Assembly (NCBI RefSeq): GCF_900104955.1
Contig: NZ_FNSI01000001.1
Span: 3,816,001-3,880,000, forward strand
From: Beijerinckia sp. 28-YEA-48
GTDB taxonomy: Bacteria; Pseudomonadota; Alphaproteobacteria; Rhizobiales; Beijerinckiaceae
DNA length: 64,000 nt
Direction: 5' to 3'
Shown here: positions 16,319-24,246 of the stretch, in pieces
Position numbering within the stretch: the first letter of the stretch is position 1
How the letters are laid out: each line of letters begins with the position of its first letter
The notes under the pieces: generated by a model
Told to the model about the DNA's origin: nothing
Seen by the model: only the letters and a program-made list of their open reading frames with translations
The model's database searches: none
Translations under genes and position numbers: made by a program

Positions 16319-16839
16319 GACGGCACTCCGCCGAACAGCAGGCTTTCCAGCCAATTCTCGACAAAGCCAGCGCCGATATTGATGCCGAGTGTCTTAGCGA
16401 AGCCGAAATAAGCAATCAGCGCGAAGGTGAGGCCGAAGCCCGCGTCACGCGGAGTGTTGTGCGAGCCAAAGCCACGCGCCACGCAGACATAGAGAATGAC
16501 CGAAGCGAGGGTGAAGCCGGCCGGACCGATCAGCAGCACATTGAGGATGAGGCCGGCGATGATCCACGCCAGGGCGTGCCAATCCGGCCGCGCCTCGCGT
16601 TCCTCCTCCGTCTGCCAGCCACCGCGCACCGCCGAGGCGAGTAGCAGAAGGCCGAGGAACCCTAGCCCCAGGGCGGCGAAGAACGGCATGACCGTCGGGC
16701 CGACCTTGGCATACAGCGGTGAGACCGGGATCTCGAAGACCTGCCACACCATAACCGCCGCGAGCGCGACCATCCCCAGAGCGATGCACAATTCGCCGAT
16801 GGCCACGCCGCTGCGCGGTGTGACCAGGCTTTCCCCCAT
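16315..16839 (-). CDS. tctB: TctB family small membrane subunit, second TTT system
   Basis: Small TTT membrane subunit, about 174 residues with four or more hydrophobic segments ([17 protein letters not shown], then [19 protein letters not shown], and others). Start uncertain: ATG 16839 ([10 protein letters not shown]) keeps it 22 bp after tctC. The frame is open to 16929 but that would overlap tctC by about 70 bases. Its stop overlaps the tctA ATG (ATGA), indicating translational coupling. Identified by size, topology and position between tctC and tctA. Confidence 0.85.
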   Translation of the reverse strand: MGESLVTPRSGVAIGELCIALGMVALAAVMVWQVFEIPVSPLYAKVGPTVMPFFAALGLGFLGLLLLASAVRGGWQTEEEREARPDWHALAWIIAGLILNVLLIGPAGFTLASVILYVCVARGFGSHNTPRDAGFGLTFALIAYFGFAKTLGINIGAGFVENWLESLLFGGVPS

Positions 16840-16861
16840 TTGATCAGGCAAGCCCTGCTGA

Positions 16862-17833
16862 TCAAGCAAGGCCGATTTCCTTGAGAATGGCGCCGATGCG
16901 CACCGTCTCGTCGGCGACGAACTTGCCATAGTCGGCGCCCGTGAGCGTGATCTGTGTCCACTCCTGCCGCTTGCAGGTGTCGGCCCATTCCTTCGAAGCG
17001 GCGAGTTTCTCGACGGCCGCGATCAGCGCCGTGCGCTGGGCTTCGTTGACGCCGGGAGGGGCGAAGACGCCGCGCCAGTTGAACAGCTCCACATCAATGC
17101 CCTGTTCCTTCAAGGTCGGCGCATCAATGCCGTCGATCCGCTTGTCGGAGGAAATCGCCAGAACGCGCAGCTTGCCAGCCTTGATCTGCTCGCCGAACTC
17201 GCCGTAGCCGGAAATGCCGGCGGCGACCTGGCTGCCAAGCAGTGCCGCCGTGGCGGGTCCGCCGCCCGAGAACGCGACATAGGAGACTTTAGCCGGGGGC
17301 GCGCCCACCGCCTGGGCGATCATGCCAAGCAGAATGTGATCGGAACCGCCGGCCGAGCCTCCGGCCACGGGCACCTTGGTCGGATCGGCTTTCAAGGCGT
17401 CGGCGAAATCCTTGGCGGTTTTGAAAGCGGAACTGGCGGGCACGCATAGCGCCAGGAACTCGCCGGTGAGGCGGGCGATCGGCGTCACCTGTGTCAGGCT
17501 GAACGGGCTTTTATTGGCGATCAGCGCGCCCACCATGACCATGCCGGCGACCATCAGCGCGTTGCCCTGGCCCTTCCACTGGTTGAGGAACTGCGGCAGG
17601 CCGACGGCCCCGCCCGCCCCCGCCACATTGGTGATCTGGACTCCATTGACCGATTTGGTGGCGCGCAGCGTCGCTTCGATGGCACGCGCGGTCTGATCCC
17701 AGCCGCCGCCCGGCGCCGCCGGCACGAACATACGCAACATTTCGATGTGCTGAGCCTGAGCAAGCGACAAGCCAAGGCTGTGTACCGTGCCAGCAGCGGC
17801 TGTGGTCACTAAAAGATCGCGTCTGGTCAGCAT
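16862..17833 (-). CDS. tctC: TctC (Bug family) periplasmic binding protein, second TTT system
   Basis: Periplasmic carboxylate receptor for the adjacent TctBA. 323 residues. The N-terminus MLTRRDLLVTTAAAG carries a twin-arginine-like RRDLL ahead of a hydrophobic stretch, with cleavage likely after AQA (27). The Bug ligand loop appears as MFVPAAPGGGWDQTARAIE, and VPVAGGSAGGSDHILLGM fits the second binding loop. PAAPGGGWD rather than PFAAGGPTD places it in a different Bug subgroup from the first tctC, so the ligand probably differs. First gene of its unit. Confidence 0.92.
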   Translation of the reverse strand: MLTRRDLLVTTAAAGTVHSLGLSLAQAQHIEMLRMFVPAAPGGGWDQTARAIEATLRATKSVNGVQITNVAGAGGAVGLPQFLNQWKGQGNALMVAGMVMVGALIANKSPFSLTQVTPIARLTGEFLALCVPASSAFKTAKDFADALKADPTKVPVAGGSAGGSDHILLGMIAQAVGAPPAKVSYVAFSGGGPATAALLGSQVAAGISGYGEFGEQIKAGKLRVLAISSDKRIDGIDAPTLKEQGIDVELFNWRGVFAPPGVNEAQRTALIAAVEKLAASKEWADTCKRQEWTQITLTGADYGKFVADETVRIGAILKEIGLA

Positions 17834-17984
17834 GAAACGGGCCCCTCCCCTCTATATCGTCCGGCGGCCAATGTGGCCCAAGGCGACGACTGGAGCAAGG
17901 CGGGAGAACGTCTTGCGATTGTCATGAAGCGCGTAAGGAGGAGAGGCGCCTTATACTTTTGACTAGTGCGCTAGCGTGTACCGC

Positions 17985-18026
17985 CGAGAGCAAATCGCGT
18001 TTTAGGCGAAACGCAATTTGCTCTCG
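17985..18026. repeat. Palindromic repeat, AAATCGCGTTT type, copy 1
   Basis: An 18-bp stem with one mismatch (17985-18002 with 18009-18026, 6-nt loop). A near copy is at 49491-49526. It stands 10 bp beyond the stop of the flavin monooxygenase gene, where it may form an mRNA end structure. Confidence 0.75.
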
Positions 18027-18035
18027 CGAATCGGC

Positions 18036-19265
18036 TCAGCTCGGCAGCGGCGCAGCGAAGCCGGCGATCTTCTTGTAATTGTCGGACAGCGCGCGCAGCT
18101 CGTCCTGAGTGATATAGCGGTCGAGATTGTCGAACGGCTTATCACCGACCAGTTCCTCGACCTTGATGTTGATGAAATCGGGCGGATTGGAGCGGTTGGT
18201 CAGCACCACCTTGTTGGCGACAGCCACCCGCGCCGCATCATAGGCGGCCAGCGCCGCCGCTGCGTCGCTCTCGCGCTGCAGGCAGTCGGCCAGGGTGCGC
18301 GCATCGATCGCCGCCTGGGCCGAGCCGTTCGATCCGCGCGGATACATCGGATGAGCGGCATCGCCCATCAAGGTCACGCGACCAAACGTCCAGCGATCGA
18401 CGGGATCCTTGTCGACCATCGGATATTCGAGAATCATCTCTGACTTCTCGATCATGTCGGCGACATCGAGCCAATCGAAGCGCCAGTCCTTGTAGATATG
18501 CTTGAAGTCTTCCAGCTTGCCGGACTGGTTCCAGTCGTTCTTCTTGCCGACTTCAGGCTGCTCGATCTCGGCCATCCAGTTGATCAGCTGATTGCCCTCG
18601 CCATCGACATTATCGATGATCGGATAGATCACCATTTTGCCGGTCTTGATCGAGCCGACGCGCATATAGCTGCGCCCCGACAGGATCGGCTTGCGCTTGG
18701 TGACGCCGCGCCAGGTGTTGATGCCGCCGAAGGCGATCTTGTCGTCGGGATAAAGCTGTTTGCGGATGGCTGAATTGATGCCGTCACAGGCGATCAATGC
18801 ATCGGCGTGCACCGACGGGCGGTCCTCGCCGGCAAAGGTTTTGAAATGGACGGTGACGCCCTTGTCGTCCTGCTCGAAACCGGCGCAAGACCAATCGGTG
18901 ATCACCTTGTCGGCGCCGAGCCGTTCCTTGGCCGCCTTGAACAAGGTGAGATGCAGCTTGCCGCGATGGATGCCGACCTCCGGCTGCGGATAACCGGCGA
19001 ACTTGCCGCGCGGCTCCTTGTAGATGAGCTGACCGAAGCGGTTGAAGAAGCAGCTGTCGATATTGGTGATGCCCTGGCTTTGCAGCTCATCGGCGACGCC
19101 GAGCGCCGCGAATTCACGCATGGCGTGGGGCAGCAAAGTGATGCCGACCCCAAGCTCTTTCACGTCGGGCACACGCTCATAGACCGTGCAATCGATGCCG
19201 CGGTTCTTCAGGTTCAGCGCCAGGCATAGACCGGCGATGCCGCCGCCCGCTATCGCGATATGCAT
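18036..19265 (-). CDS. FAD-dependent aromatic-ring monooxygenase (PHBH/UbiH-like)
   Basis: Single-component flavoprotein hydroxylase expected to use NAD(P)H and O2 on an aromatic or heterocyclic substrate; cytoplasmic. 409 residues. Seen: Rossmann GGGIAG (7-12), the DG motif CDGINSAIRK (160-169) that contacts both FAD and NAD(P)H, and the GD motif GDAAHPMYPRG (301-311) for the FAD ribityl chain. The HPMYPRGSNGSAQAAIDA block resembles salicylate hydroxylase and 5-methylphenazine-carboxylate monooxygenase relatives. It lies between the second TTT system and an orphan ABC binding protein, all on the minus strand, so it probably acts on something imported. The substrate is not predictable. Confidence 0.88.
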   Translation of the reverse strand: MHIAIAGGGIAGLCLALNLKNRGIDCTVYERVPDVKELGVGITLLPHAMREFAALGVADELQSQGITNIDSCFFNRFGQLIYKEPRGKFAGYPQPEVGIHRGKLHLTLFKAAKERLGADKVITDWSCAGFEQDDKGVTVHFKTFAGEDRPSVHADALIACDGINSAIRKQLYPDDKIAFGGINTWRGVTKRKPILSGRSYMRVGSIKTGKMVIYPIIDNVDGEGNQLINWMAEIEQPEVGKKNDWNQSGKLEDFKHIYKDWRFDWLDVADMIEKSEMILEYPMVDKDPVDRWTFGRVTLMGDAAHPMYPRGSNGSAQAAIDARTLADCLQRESDAAAALAAYDAARVAVANKVVLTNRSNPPDFINIKVEELVGDKPFDNLDRYITQDELRALSDNYKKIAGFAAPLPS

Positions 19266-19295
19266 CGTTCTCTCCTTCGTCCTTTAGTTCTTAGC

Positions 19296-20327
19296 TCACG
19301 GCTTCCGATAGGCACCGAGTTCCGTTTGCACCTGCTTGACGAAGCTCAGATCGATGACATCGGCGGCTTTGATGTTCTTGTCTTGAATCAGGCCCTCCGC
19401 CTTGAAGAAGTCGAGATCGTCTTCGAGGCTGGCGATGTTGATATTGCCATCGGGATCGCAGGCGTTGGGCGTGGTGTCACGATGCAGGTTCGCATCCTTG
19501 ACCTCGGTATATTGCACAAGTGTAGCGATGACCTCATCAGCGCCCTTGCCAGCGATGCGGCCGTTCTTCAGGGAATCGTTGTAGTCGCGCGCACCACGGA
19601 TATAGGCGCGCATGAACTTCAGCGCGTCACCCGCCCGCTCCTTGCGGAACTTGTCCGCATAGAGCAGCACCGCCGTCTGATGATCGGGATAGACCTGTTC
19701 GTTCTTGTCGACACGCACGGCGAGGCCCGCACGCTCGATCAAGGTCAAGGTCGGCTCATTGGTGATGCTGGCGTCGATCACCTTATTGGCATAGGCCGGA
19801 TAATGCTGCGGGAAGCCCAGTTCCACCACGTCGGCGTCCTTGAACGCGATACCGCCGAGTTTCAGGGCGAAGTTGAGGGTGGCCGCATTGCCCGTGCCTT
19901 TGGCGACAGTGGCGATCTTCAGGCCCTTGAGATCGGCGAAGCTCTTGTAGCGGCCGCTGTCGACCAGATCCTTGCGCACCAGCAACTGCGAAAAATTATA
20001 GCCCGGCTTGCTCGATCCCTTATCGGCGACAATGGCGATGCCGATCTTGCGCGAGAAGGCATTGTAGAGCCCAGCCGACACAGTGCCGCCGCCAACATCA
20101 AGATCGCCGGTGCCCAACGGCGCGATCATCCGGGCCGCCGATGTGAAGCCAACGAATTCGATCTCGAGGCCTTCGGCTTTGAAATAGCCCTTCTTGTCAG
20201 CGATGTAGATGGAAATGTCGCTGACGGTATTGACGTTGCCGACCTTTACCTTGGTCTGCGCCTGCGCCGGTAGAACCGAAGCCGCAAGCAAAACAGCAAA
20301 AAGCGGCACTCCAAGCCTTTGAATCAT
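19296..20327 (-). CDS. ABC transporter substrate-binding protein (NMT1/SsuA-like), orphan
   Basis: Periplasmic binding protein of the NMT1/THI5-like class, used for sulfonates, pyrimidine precursors, aromatic acids and others. 343 residues from ATG 20327, preceded by GGGAGGAAAG. Signal peptide of about 23 residues ending AQA. The mature domain begins with a strand leading to VNTVSDISIYIADKKGYFKAEG, the usual pattern of this class, and LGTGDLDVGGGTVSAGLYNA is the hinge/ligand region. No ATPase or permease gene is in the window, so it must use a transporter encoded elsewhere or act as a sensor. It is 30 bp upstream of the monooxygenase on the same strand, which suggests a shared operon and substrate. 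Confidence 0.88.
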   Translation of the reverse strand: MIQRLGVPLFAVLLAASVLPAQAQTKVKVGNVNTVSDISIYIADKKGYFKAEGLEIEFVGFTSAARMIAPLGTGDLDVGGGTVSAGLYNAFSRKIGIAIVADKGSSKPGYNFSQLLVRKDLVDSGRYKSFADLKGLKIATVAKGTGNAATLNFALKLGGIAFKDADVVELGFPQHYPAYANKVIDASITNEPTLTLIERAGLAVRVDKNEQVYPDHQTAVLLYADKFRKERAGDALKFMRAYIRGARDYNDSLKNGRIAGKGADEVIATLVQYTEVKDANLHRDTTPNACDPDGNINIASLEDDLDFFKAEGLIQDKNIKAADVIDLSFVKQVQTELGAYRKP

Positions 20328-20375
20328 TCTTTCCTCCCCGAGCGACAATCTTTGACCGCCTGACGGCCTGTCGTC

Positions 20376-20387
20376 GCAAATTTTTGC
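20376..20387. promoter_or_regulatory. GCAAA-TT-TTTGC dyad in the divergent intergenic region
   Basis: Short perfect inverted repeat 49 bp upstream of the binding-protein gene, in the 191-bp region between two divergent genes. It is short enough to occur by chance. Confidence 0.3.
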
Positions 20388-20452
20388 AAGCGTCCCGCCC
20401 TCGTTTTAGAGGAAGAAGCCGTTCTGAGTCGACAAGGATTGCGAAATGACAA

Positions 20453-20467
20453 TTGCCAGTATGGCAA
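20453..20467. promoter_or_regulatory. 15-bp perfect operator-like palindrome TTGCCA-GTA-TGGCAA
   Basis: A 6-3-6 perfect inverted repeat, 52 bp before the amidohydrolase start and about 125 bp from the divergent binding-protein start. Its form suits a dimeric repressor or activator. No regulator gene lies beside it. Confidence 0.45.
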
Positions 20468-20518
20468 CGCAGCCCTAGATTCCGCGCCGGGTGCGAAACC
20501 GCCCCAAGGGAGGACTGC

Positions 20519-21616
20519 ATGTCGAAATTCAGCGCAAGCGCCGTTGGCGCGGACGATCCTATTGCCTGTACTGGTCCTTGTTGCGGCGTGTCGCGTCGCG
20601 GTTTCCTAGCGACTTTCGCGGCGGCGGGCGCCGCCACCACACTGCCGACAGCAACCTTCGCCCAAACCACAACACCCGTGAAACGCCGCGTCATCGACGT
20701 GCATCATCATTACTTCCCCGACGTCTTCAAACAGTCCTCGGCGCGCGAAGGGCCGCTGCCGCCGTTCGTGCGGGATTGGTCGCCCCAGCGCATGCTGGAG
20801 GAAATGGACAAGAACAACATCGAAAAGAGCGTGCTTTCGCTGGCTTCCGTCCCGGTCGGCTGGTTCCGCATGACGAGCGACGAGCTGCGGCCGATCATTC
20901 GCACCTGCAATGAATATGCAGCGAAACTGGTCCAGGATCATAAAGGCCGGCATGGCTTATTCGCCTATGTCTCCTGCAAGGATGTCGACGGTTCACTGCA
21001 AGAGATCGCCTATGCCTTCGACACGCTAAAGGCCGACGGTATCGAAATGTCGACCAGCTTTGGCGACAAATGGCCGGGCGATCCAGCCTTTACCCCGGTC
21101 TTCGAAGAACTCAATCGGCGCAAGGCCATTGTCTATTTCCACCCGCTGGCGCCGTTCTGCTGCGGCAATCTTGTCCCCGGCGTGCAGGATTCGTGGATCG
21201 AATATCCCTACGACACTGGCCGCGCCATCCTGAGCCTGCTGTTCAACGGCACGCTGGCGAAGTTTCGCGACATCCGCTGGATCTTCTCGCATAGCGGCGG
21301 CGCGATCCCCTATCTGTCGCACCGCATCGACTATCAGAGCCGGCCTCTGAAGAACCTCAAGGAGGTCGCGCCCGATGGCGTGCTGGCCGAATTCCGTAAG
21401 CTCCATTACGAGACGGCGAATGCGGCTTCCGGGCCCGCCATCGCCGGGCTTCTGAAACTCGTGCCTATCTCACAGGTGATGTACGGCTCCGACTTCCCCT
21501 ATGTGACGTCGGAATACAATCTCGCCAATTTGCGCGCCAACGGCCTCAGCGCAACCGATATGACTGCCATCGAATATGGCAATGCCGAGAAGCTGATCCC
21601 AGGGCTCAAGAGCTAA
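20519..21616 (+). CDS. Tat-exported amidohydrolase-2 family protein (ACMSD-like)
   Basis: Metal-dependent TIM-barrel hydrolase or decarboxylase of the amidohydrolase-2 family, to which ACMSD, gamma-resorcylate decarboxylase and 2-pyrone-4,6-dicarboxylate lactonase belong. 365 residues from ATG 20519 (AGGGAGGA upstream). A twin-arginine signal SRRGFLATFAAAG (25-37) points to export of the folded, metal-loaded enzyme. Metal-site motifs: VIDVHHHYFP (HHH 62-64), FHPLAPFCCGN, FSHSGGAIPYL and YGSDFPY near the C-terminus. Most characterised members are cytoplasmic, so the Tat leader is notable. Divergent from the orphan binding protein with operator-like dyads between them. The substrate is unknown. 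Confidence 0.85.
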   Translation: MSKFSASAVGADDPIACTGPCCGVSRRGFLATFAAAGAATTLPTATFAQTTTPVKRRVIDVHHHYFPDVFKQSSAREGPLPPFVRDWSPQRMLEEMDKNNIEKSVLSLASVPVGWFRMTSDELRPIIRTCNEYAAKLVQDHKGRHGLFAYVSCKDVDGSLQEIAYAFDTLKADGIEMSTSFGDKWPGDPAFTPVFEELNRRKAIVYFHPLAPFCCGNLVPGVQDSWIEYPYDTGRAILSLLFNGTLAKFRDIRWIFSHSGGAIPYLSHRIDYQSRPLKNLKEVAPDGVLAEFRKLHYETANAASGPAIAGLLKLVPISQVMYGSDFPYVTSEYNLANLRANGLSATDMTAIEYGNAEKLIPGLKS

Positions 21617-21625
21617 GACGTAATA

Positions 21626-21659
21626 TCATCCCGGACACGCGCAGCGTGATCCGGGATGA
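21626..21659. repeat. REP-like palindrome, CATCCCGGA type, copy 1
   Basis: TCATCCCGGA (21626-21635) and TCCGGGATGA (21650-21659) form a 10-bp stem with ACACGCGCAGCGTG between them. First of five copies of this family in the window (others at 21723, 21841, 50817 and 50910). Confidence 0.85.
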
Positions 21660-21722
21660 AGCAGAGGTTCCGGCTCATTCTCTCAGCAGCGTGATGATGC
21701 AAGGTGATCACCCACCTTCGTG

Positions 21723-21766
21723 TCATCCCGGACGCCTGCGTAGCAGGCGATCCGGGAACCAGGGGC
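21723..21766. repeat. REP-like palindrome, CATCCCGGA type, copy 2
   Basis: Stem TCCCGGA/TCCGGGA (21726-21732 with 21751-21757) plus an inner GCCTGC/GCAGGC stem, ending in the AACCAGGGGC tail. Copy 3 is in opposite orientation 74 bp further on; the two form a head-to-head pair. Confidence 0.85.
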
Positions 21767-21840
21767 AAACGGTGAAATGTTGCCTCAGTTGATACGTTGA
21801 AGCAGTTGCGGCACTTCCACGATTGAACGCGCTACCGCTC

Positions 21841-21880
21841 GCCCTGGATCCCGGATCACGCTACGCGTGTCCGGGATGAC
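21841..21880. repeat. REP-like palindrome, CATCCCGGA type, copy 3 (inverted)
   Basis: GCCCTGG followed by ATCCCGGATCACG...CGTGTCCGGGATGAC; the mirror image of copy 2. It ends 10 bp beyond the stop of the minus-strand MetE-like gene, where it may also serve as a transcript end structure. Confidence 0.8.
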
Positions 21881-21889
21881 ACCAAGGCT

Positions 21890-23005
21890 TTAGTGCGCGG
21901 TGCCCCAGGCCTTCTCGGCGACAGCGACCACCTGCTCAAGCTTGCGGCGCTCGACATCCTCGCCCAGCGCATTGCCACGGAAGCTCGATGCAAAGCCGCA
22001 TTGCGGCGAGACGCAAAGCTGATCGAACGGCATGAACTTCGCCGCCTCGTCGATGCGCTTGGCGATGACGTCGACGTCTTCCATGTCAGGCACTTTCGAC
22101 GAGATCAGGCCCAGCACGACGCGTTTCTTGCCATCCTTCGGCACGAAACGCAGCGGCTCGAATCCACCAGCGCGCTCGCTGTCATATTCGAGGAAATAGC
22201 CGTCGACATTAAGTTCGCCGAACAGTTTCTCCGACACCGGCTCGTAGCCACCCTGCGCCGCCCAGGCGGACTGGAAATTGCCGCGGCAGATATGGGTGCA
22301 GAAGGTCATCCCCGCGGGCTTCTGCGCCAGCACCATGTTGAACAGCTTGATATAGCGGTTGAGCACATCGGCGGGATCGTCGCCCTTGGCTTTCATATCG
22401 GCGCGCATGGCTTCGTCGCAGAGATAGGCGAAATTGGTGTCGTCGAACTGCACATAGGTGCAACCGGCATCGGCCAAGGTCTTGAGTTCGGCGCCATAGG
22501 CTTTCGCCACATCCTCCAGATAAAGCTCGAGATCGGGATAGGCTTCCTGGCTGATGGCGGCGCGGCCGCCGCGCAGGCACATGGTCGGCGACGGCATGGT
22601 GATCTTCGGCGTCCGCTTGGTCGCCGACTTCAGGAATTTGAATCCATCGAGTTCGATCGGCTTGGCATGGCGAACCTTGCCGGTGATGGCGAGTTGCGGC
22701 GGCCGGAAAACCTTCGGCGCATTCGGCTCCTGCGGCCGGTCGGCGATTTTGGCTTCAACGCCATCGAGCTTGCCGAGAAAGTCGAAATGGAACGAGGTGC
22801 GGCGGAACTCACCATCGGTGATCGCATGAAGACCGGCGTCTTCTTGCAGCTTCACCGCCCCACGGATGTTCGCGTCTTCAAGCTCGCGCAAACTGTCATA
22901 GGTGCGCTGTCCGACGATCGCCAATTCGCGCGCGGCGCGCAGTTCCGCCGGACGCAGCAGGCTACCAACATGATCGGCGCGGAAAGGCGCGCGAGCTTCG
23001 CTCAT
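21890..23005 (-). CDS. Stand-alone MetE C-terminal-domain-like methyltransferase
   Basis: Zn-dependent methyltransferase resembling the catalytic half of cobalamin-independent methionine synthase; short homologues (for example YxjG/YxjH) are annotated as 5-methyltetrahydropteroyltriglutamate-homocysteine methyltransferases. 371 residues, about half of MetE. Start chosen at ATG 23005, which has AGGGAG at good spacing; ATG 23014 lies too close to that site. The zinc ligands of MetE are matched by H238 and C240 (THICRGN), E273 (FLEYDS) and C336 (SPQCGF), so it should be active. The N-terminal folate-binding half is missing, so the methyl donor may not be folate. The neighbouring aromatic-catabolism genes would allow an O-demethylation role, which is only a guess. 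Confidence 0.85.
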   Translation of the reverse strand: MSEARAPFRADHVGSLLRPAELRAARELAIVGQRTYDSLRELEDANIRGAVKLQEDAGLHAITDGEFRRTSFHFDFLGKLDGVEAKIADRPQEPNAPKVFRPPQLAITGKVRHAKPIELDGFKFLKSATKRTPKITMPSPTMCLRGGRAAISQEAYPDLELYLEDVAKAYGAELKTLADAGCTYVQFDDTNFAYLCDEAMRADMKAKGDDPADVLNRYIKLFNMVLAQKPAGMTFCTHICRGNFQSAWAAQGGYEPVSEKLFGELNVDGYFLEYDSERAGGFEPLRFVPKDGKKRVVLGLISSKVPDMEDVDVIAKRIDEAAKFMPFDQLCVSPQCGFASSFRGNALGEDVERRKLEQVVAVAEKAWGTAH

Positions 23006-23230
23006 CTTTTTCATCTCCCTAGGGTCTGGCGCTGAGCGCTTGTTCGGTTCGGCTTATTGCACGGAAAGCACAAGCTTCAGCAACAGGGTGAAGCACAGAA
23101 GAGCGCCGCTGCCAACACATGGGATATGGCCCCATCCCGGGGCCGCGGGGCACGCGGCATAGCCTCCCGCCGCCTCGTCGAGGCGGGCGTTAGTGGGCCT
23201 AATGCTCAGGCAAAATGCCCAGCGCGCTTT

Positions 23231-23608
23231 TCAGCGCTTCTTGCCGGCGTTGAGCAGCCGCAGCACGATCCAGACCGGGATGACGATGGCCGCGCCGGCG
23301 AGCACATATTGAATGACCTCGCGCACCGCATCGAAACCAAGGTTCCACAGCCGGGTCAGGAACCGCTGCAGGCCGTAAAAAATATCCATCGGCCGGATAT
23401 CGAGCCACATGAGCAGCGCGCCGACGATGAGCGACACCACCAGGAGGCGCACAACAACGGCAGCGGGCGAACCACCGAGAAATTGCTCGACGTTGTTGCT
23501 GGCGGGGGCGGCATCTGCCGCCTCCTGACGCGCGCCCGTCCAGCTCGCACCGCCCCAGCCGGATGACCCCTGGGATTGGGATTTCGGCGGATCAAGGTGA
23601 TCGGTCAT
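23231..23608 (-). CDS. Small two-span membrane protein (DUF6460-like)
   Basis: 125 residues. A polar, Gly/Ser/Pro-rich N-terminus (about 1-40) precedes EQFLGGSPAAVVVRLLVVSLIVGALLMW (first TM, about 50-68) and a second TM (about 100-118) ending IPVWIVLRLLNAGKKR. The block between them, DIFYGLQRFLTRLWNLGFDAVREV, is what I associate with the Rhizobiales-specific DUF6460 proteins. The function is unknown. Single gene, with a GC-rich dyad but no U-run after its stop. Confidence 0.75.
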   Translation of the reverse strand: MTDHLDPPKSQSQGSSGWGGASWTGARQEAADAAPASNNVEQFLGGSPAAVVVRLLVVSLIVGALLMWLDIRPMDIFYGLQRFLTRLWNLGFDAVREVIQYVLAGAAIVIPVWIVLRLLNAGKKR

Positions 23609-23715
23609 GATTTGATCCTCTCAGACGACGGCTGGACGTGCCGACAAGACCGCTATTATGGGCGATCACGGTCCAAGATTCCAGCCAAGCCATAGGGACG
23701 GTTAACAGCGATCGA

Positions 23716-24144
23716 TTAGATACGATCTCCCGATGGCTCCTCGCGGAAGACACGCATCATCCGGCGCATGAACTTTTCCATCACATCGAGGGCGCCGTTC
23801 ACCTCGGCTTCGTTCGGCAGCGCGTTGCGCAGCCGGGCCGAGGGGGCCTGGTCGGTCGCGTCAGCAAGCTTGCGCCGCAGGTCCGCATTATCGCGGCTCA
23901 GCCGGTCGATCTCCTGATTAAGCGCGCCGCGCTCATCGGCGCCGGCCCGGCACTGCACGCCATCGCCACTTAGCGTGCAGCGCGACACATCGCCCGTGCG
24001 CGTGTCGAGACGCAGGAAACCGTCGGGCGCCGGCGTCATCGTGTAGCGGCCGTTCTGCGCATCCGCGTCAAGCGATTGCGCCAGCACCGGCGAGGCCGCA
24101 GCCAGACCGGAAGCCACGACGAAACAAAGAGCGAAGACGTGCAT
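23716..24144 (-). CDS. Secreted hypothetical protein with coiled-coil segment
   Basis: 142 residues with a Sec signal peptide (cleavage near residue 22, VLA-Q). The mature part has a short beta-rich segment with a Cys pair (C56, C65, in RCTLSG and GVQCRAG) that could form a disulfide, then a predicted coiled coil (RGALNQEIDRLSRDNADLRRKL, split here around residues 72-93) and a helical tail VMEKFMRRMMRVF. Similar short exported proteins occur across Rhizobiales without known function. It stands alone between the DUF6460-like gene and the response regulator. Confidence 0.7.
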   Translation of the reverse strand: MHVFALCFVVASGLAAASPVLAQSLDADAQNGRYTMTPAPDGFLRLDTRTGDVSRCTLSGDGVQCRAGADERGALNQEIDRLSRDNADLRRKLADATDQAPSARLRNALPNEAEVNGALDVMEKFMRRMMRVFREEPSGDRI

Positions 24145-24246
24145 GGTTCACTCCAATCCCCATCGGCGATCCAAGCACTATGGCGTGCGCAGGCGGCAAG
24201 AATGAGACGGTCGAACCTAGCTTACCGAACGATCTGTTCTAAATAC

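Noticed and set aside
21893-23035. 380-codon plus-strand frame opposite the MetE-like gene
   Set aside because: Antisense shadow; the minus-strand frame has the full zinc site and a Shine-Dalgarno.
23006-23230. SAM-type riboswitch upstream of the MetE-like gene
   Set aside because: No conserved SAM-I, SAM-II or SahH-type core could be recognised in the upstream sequence.
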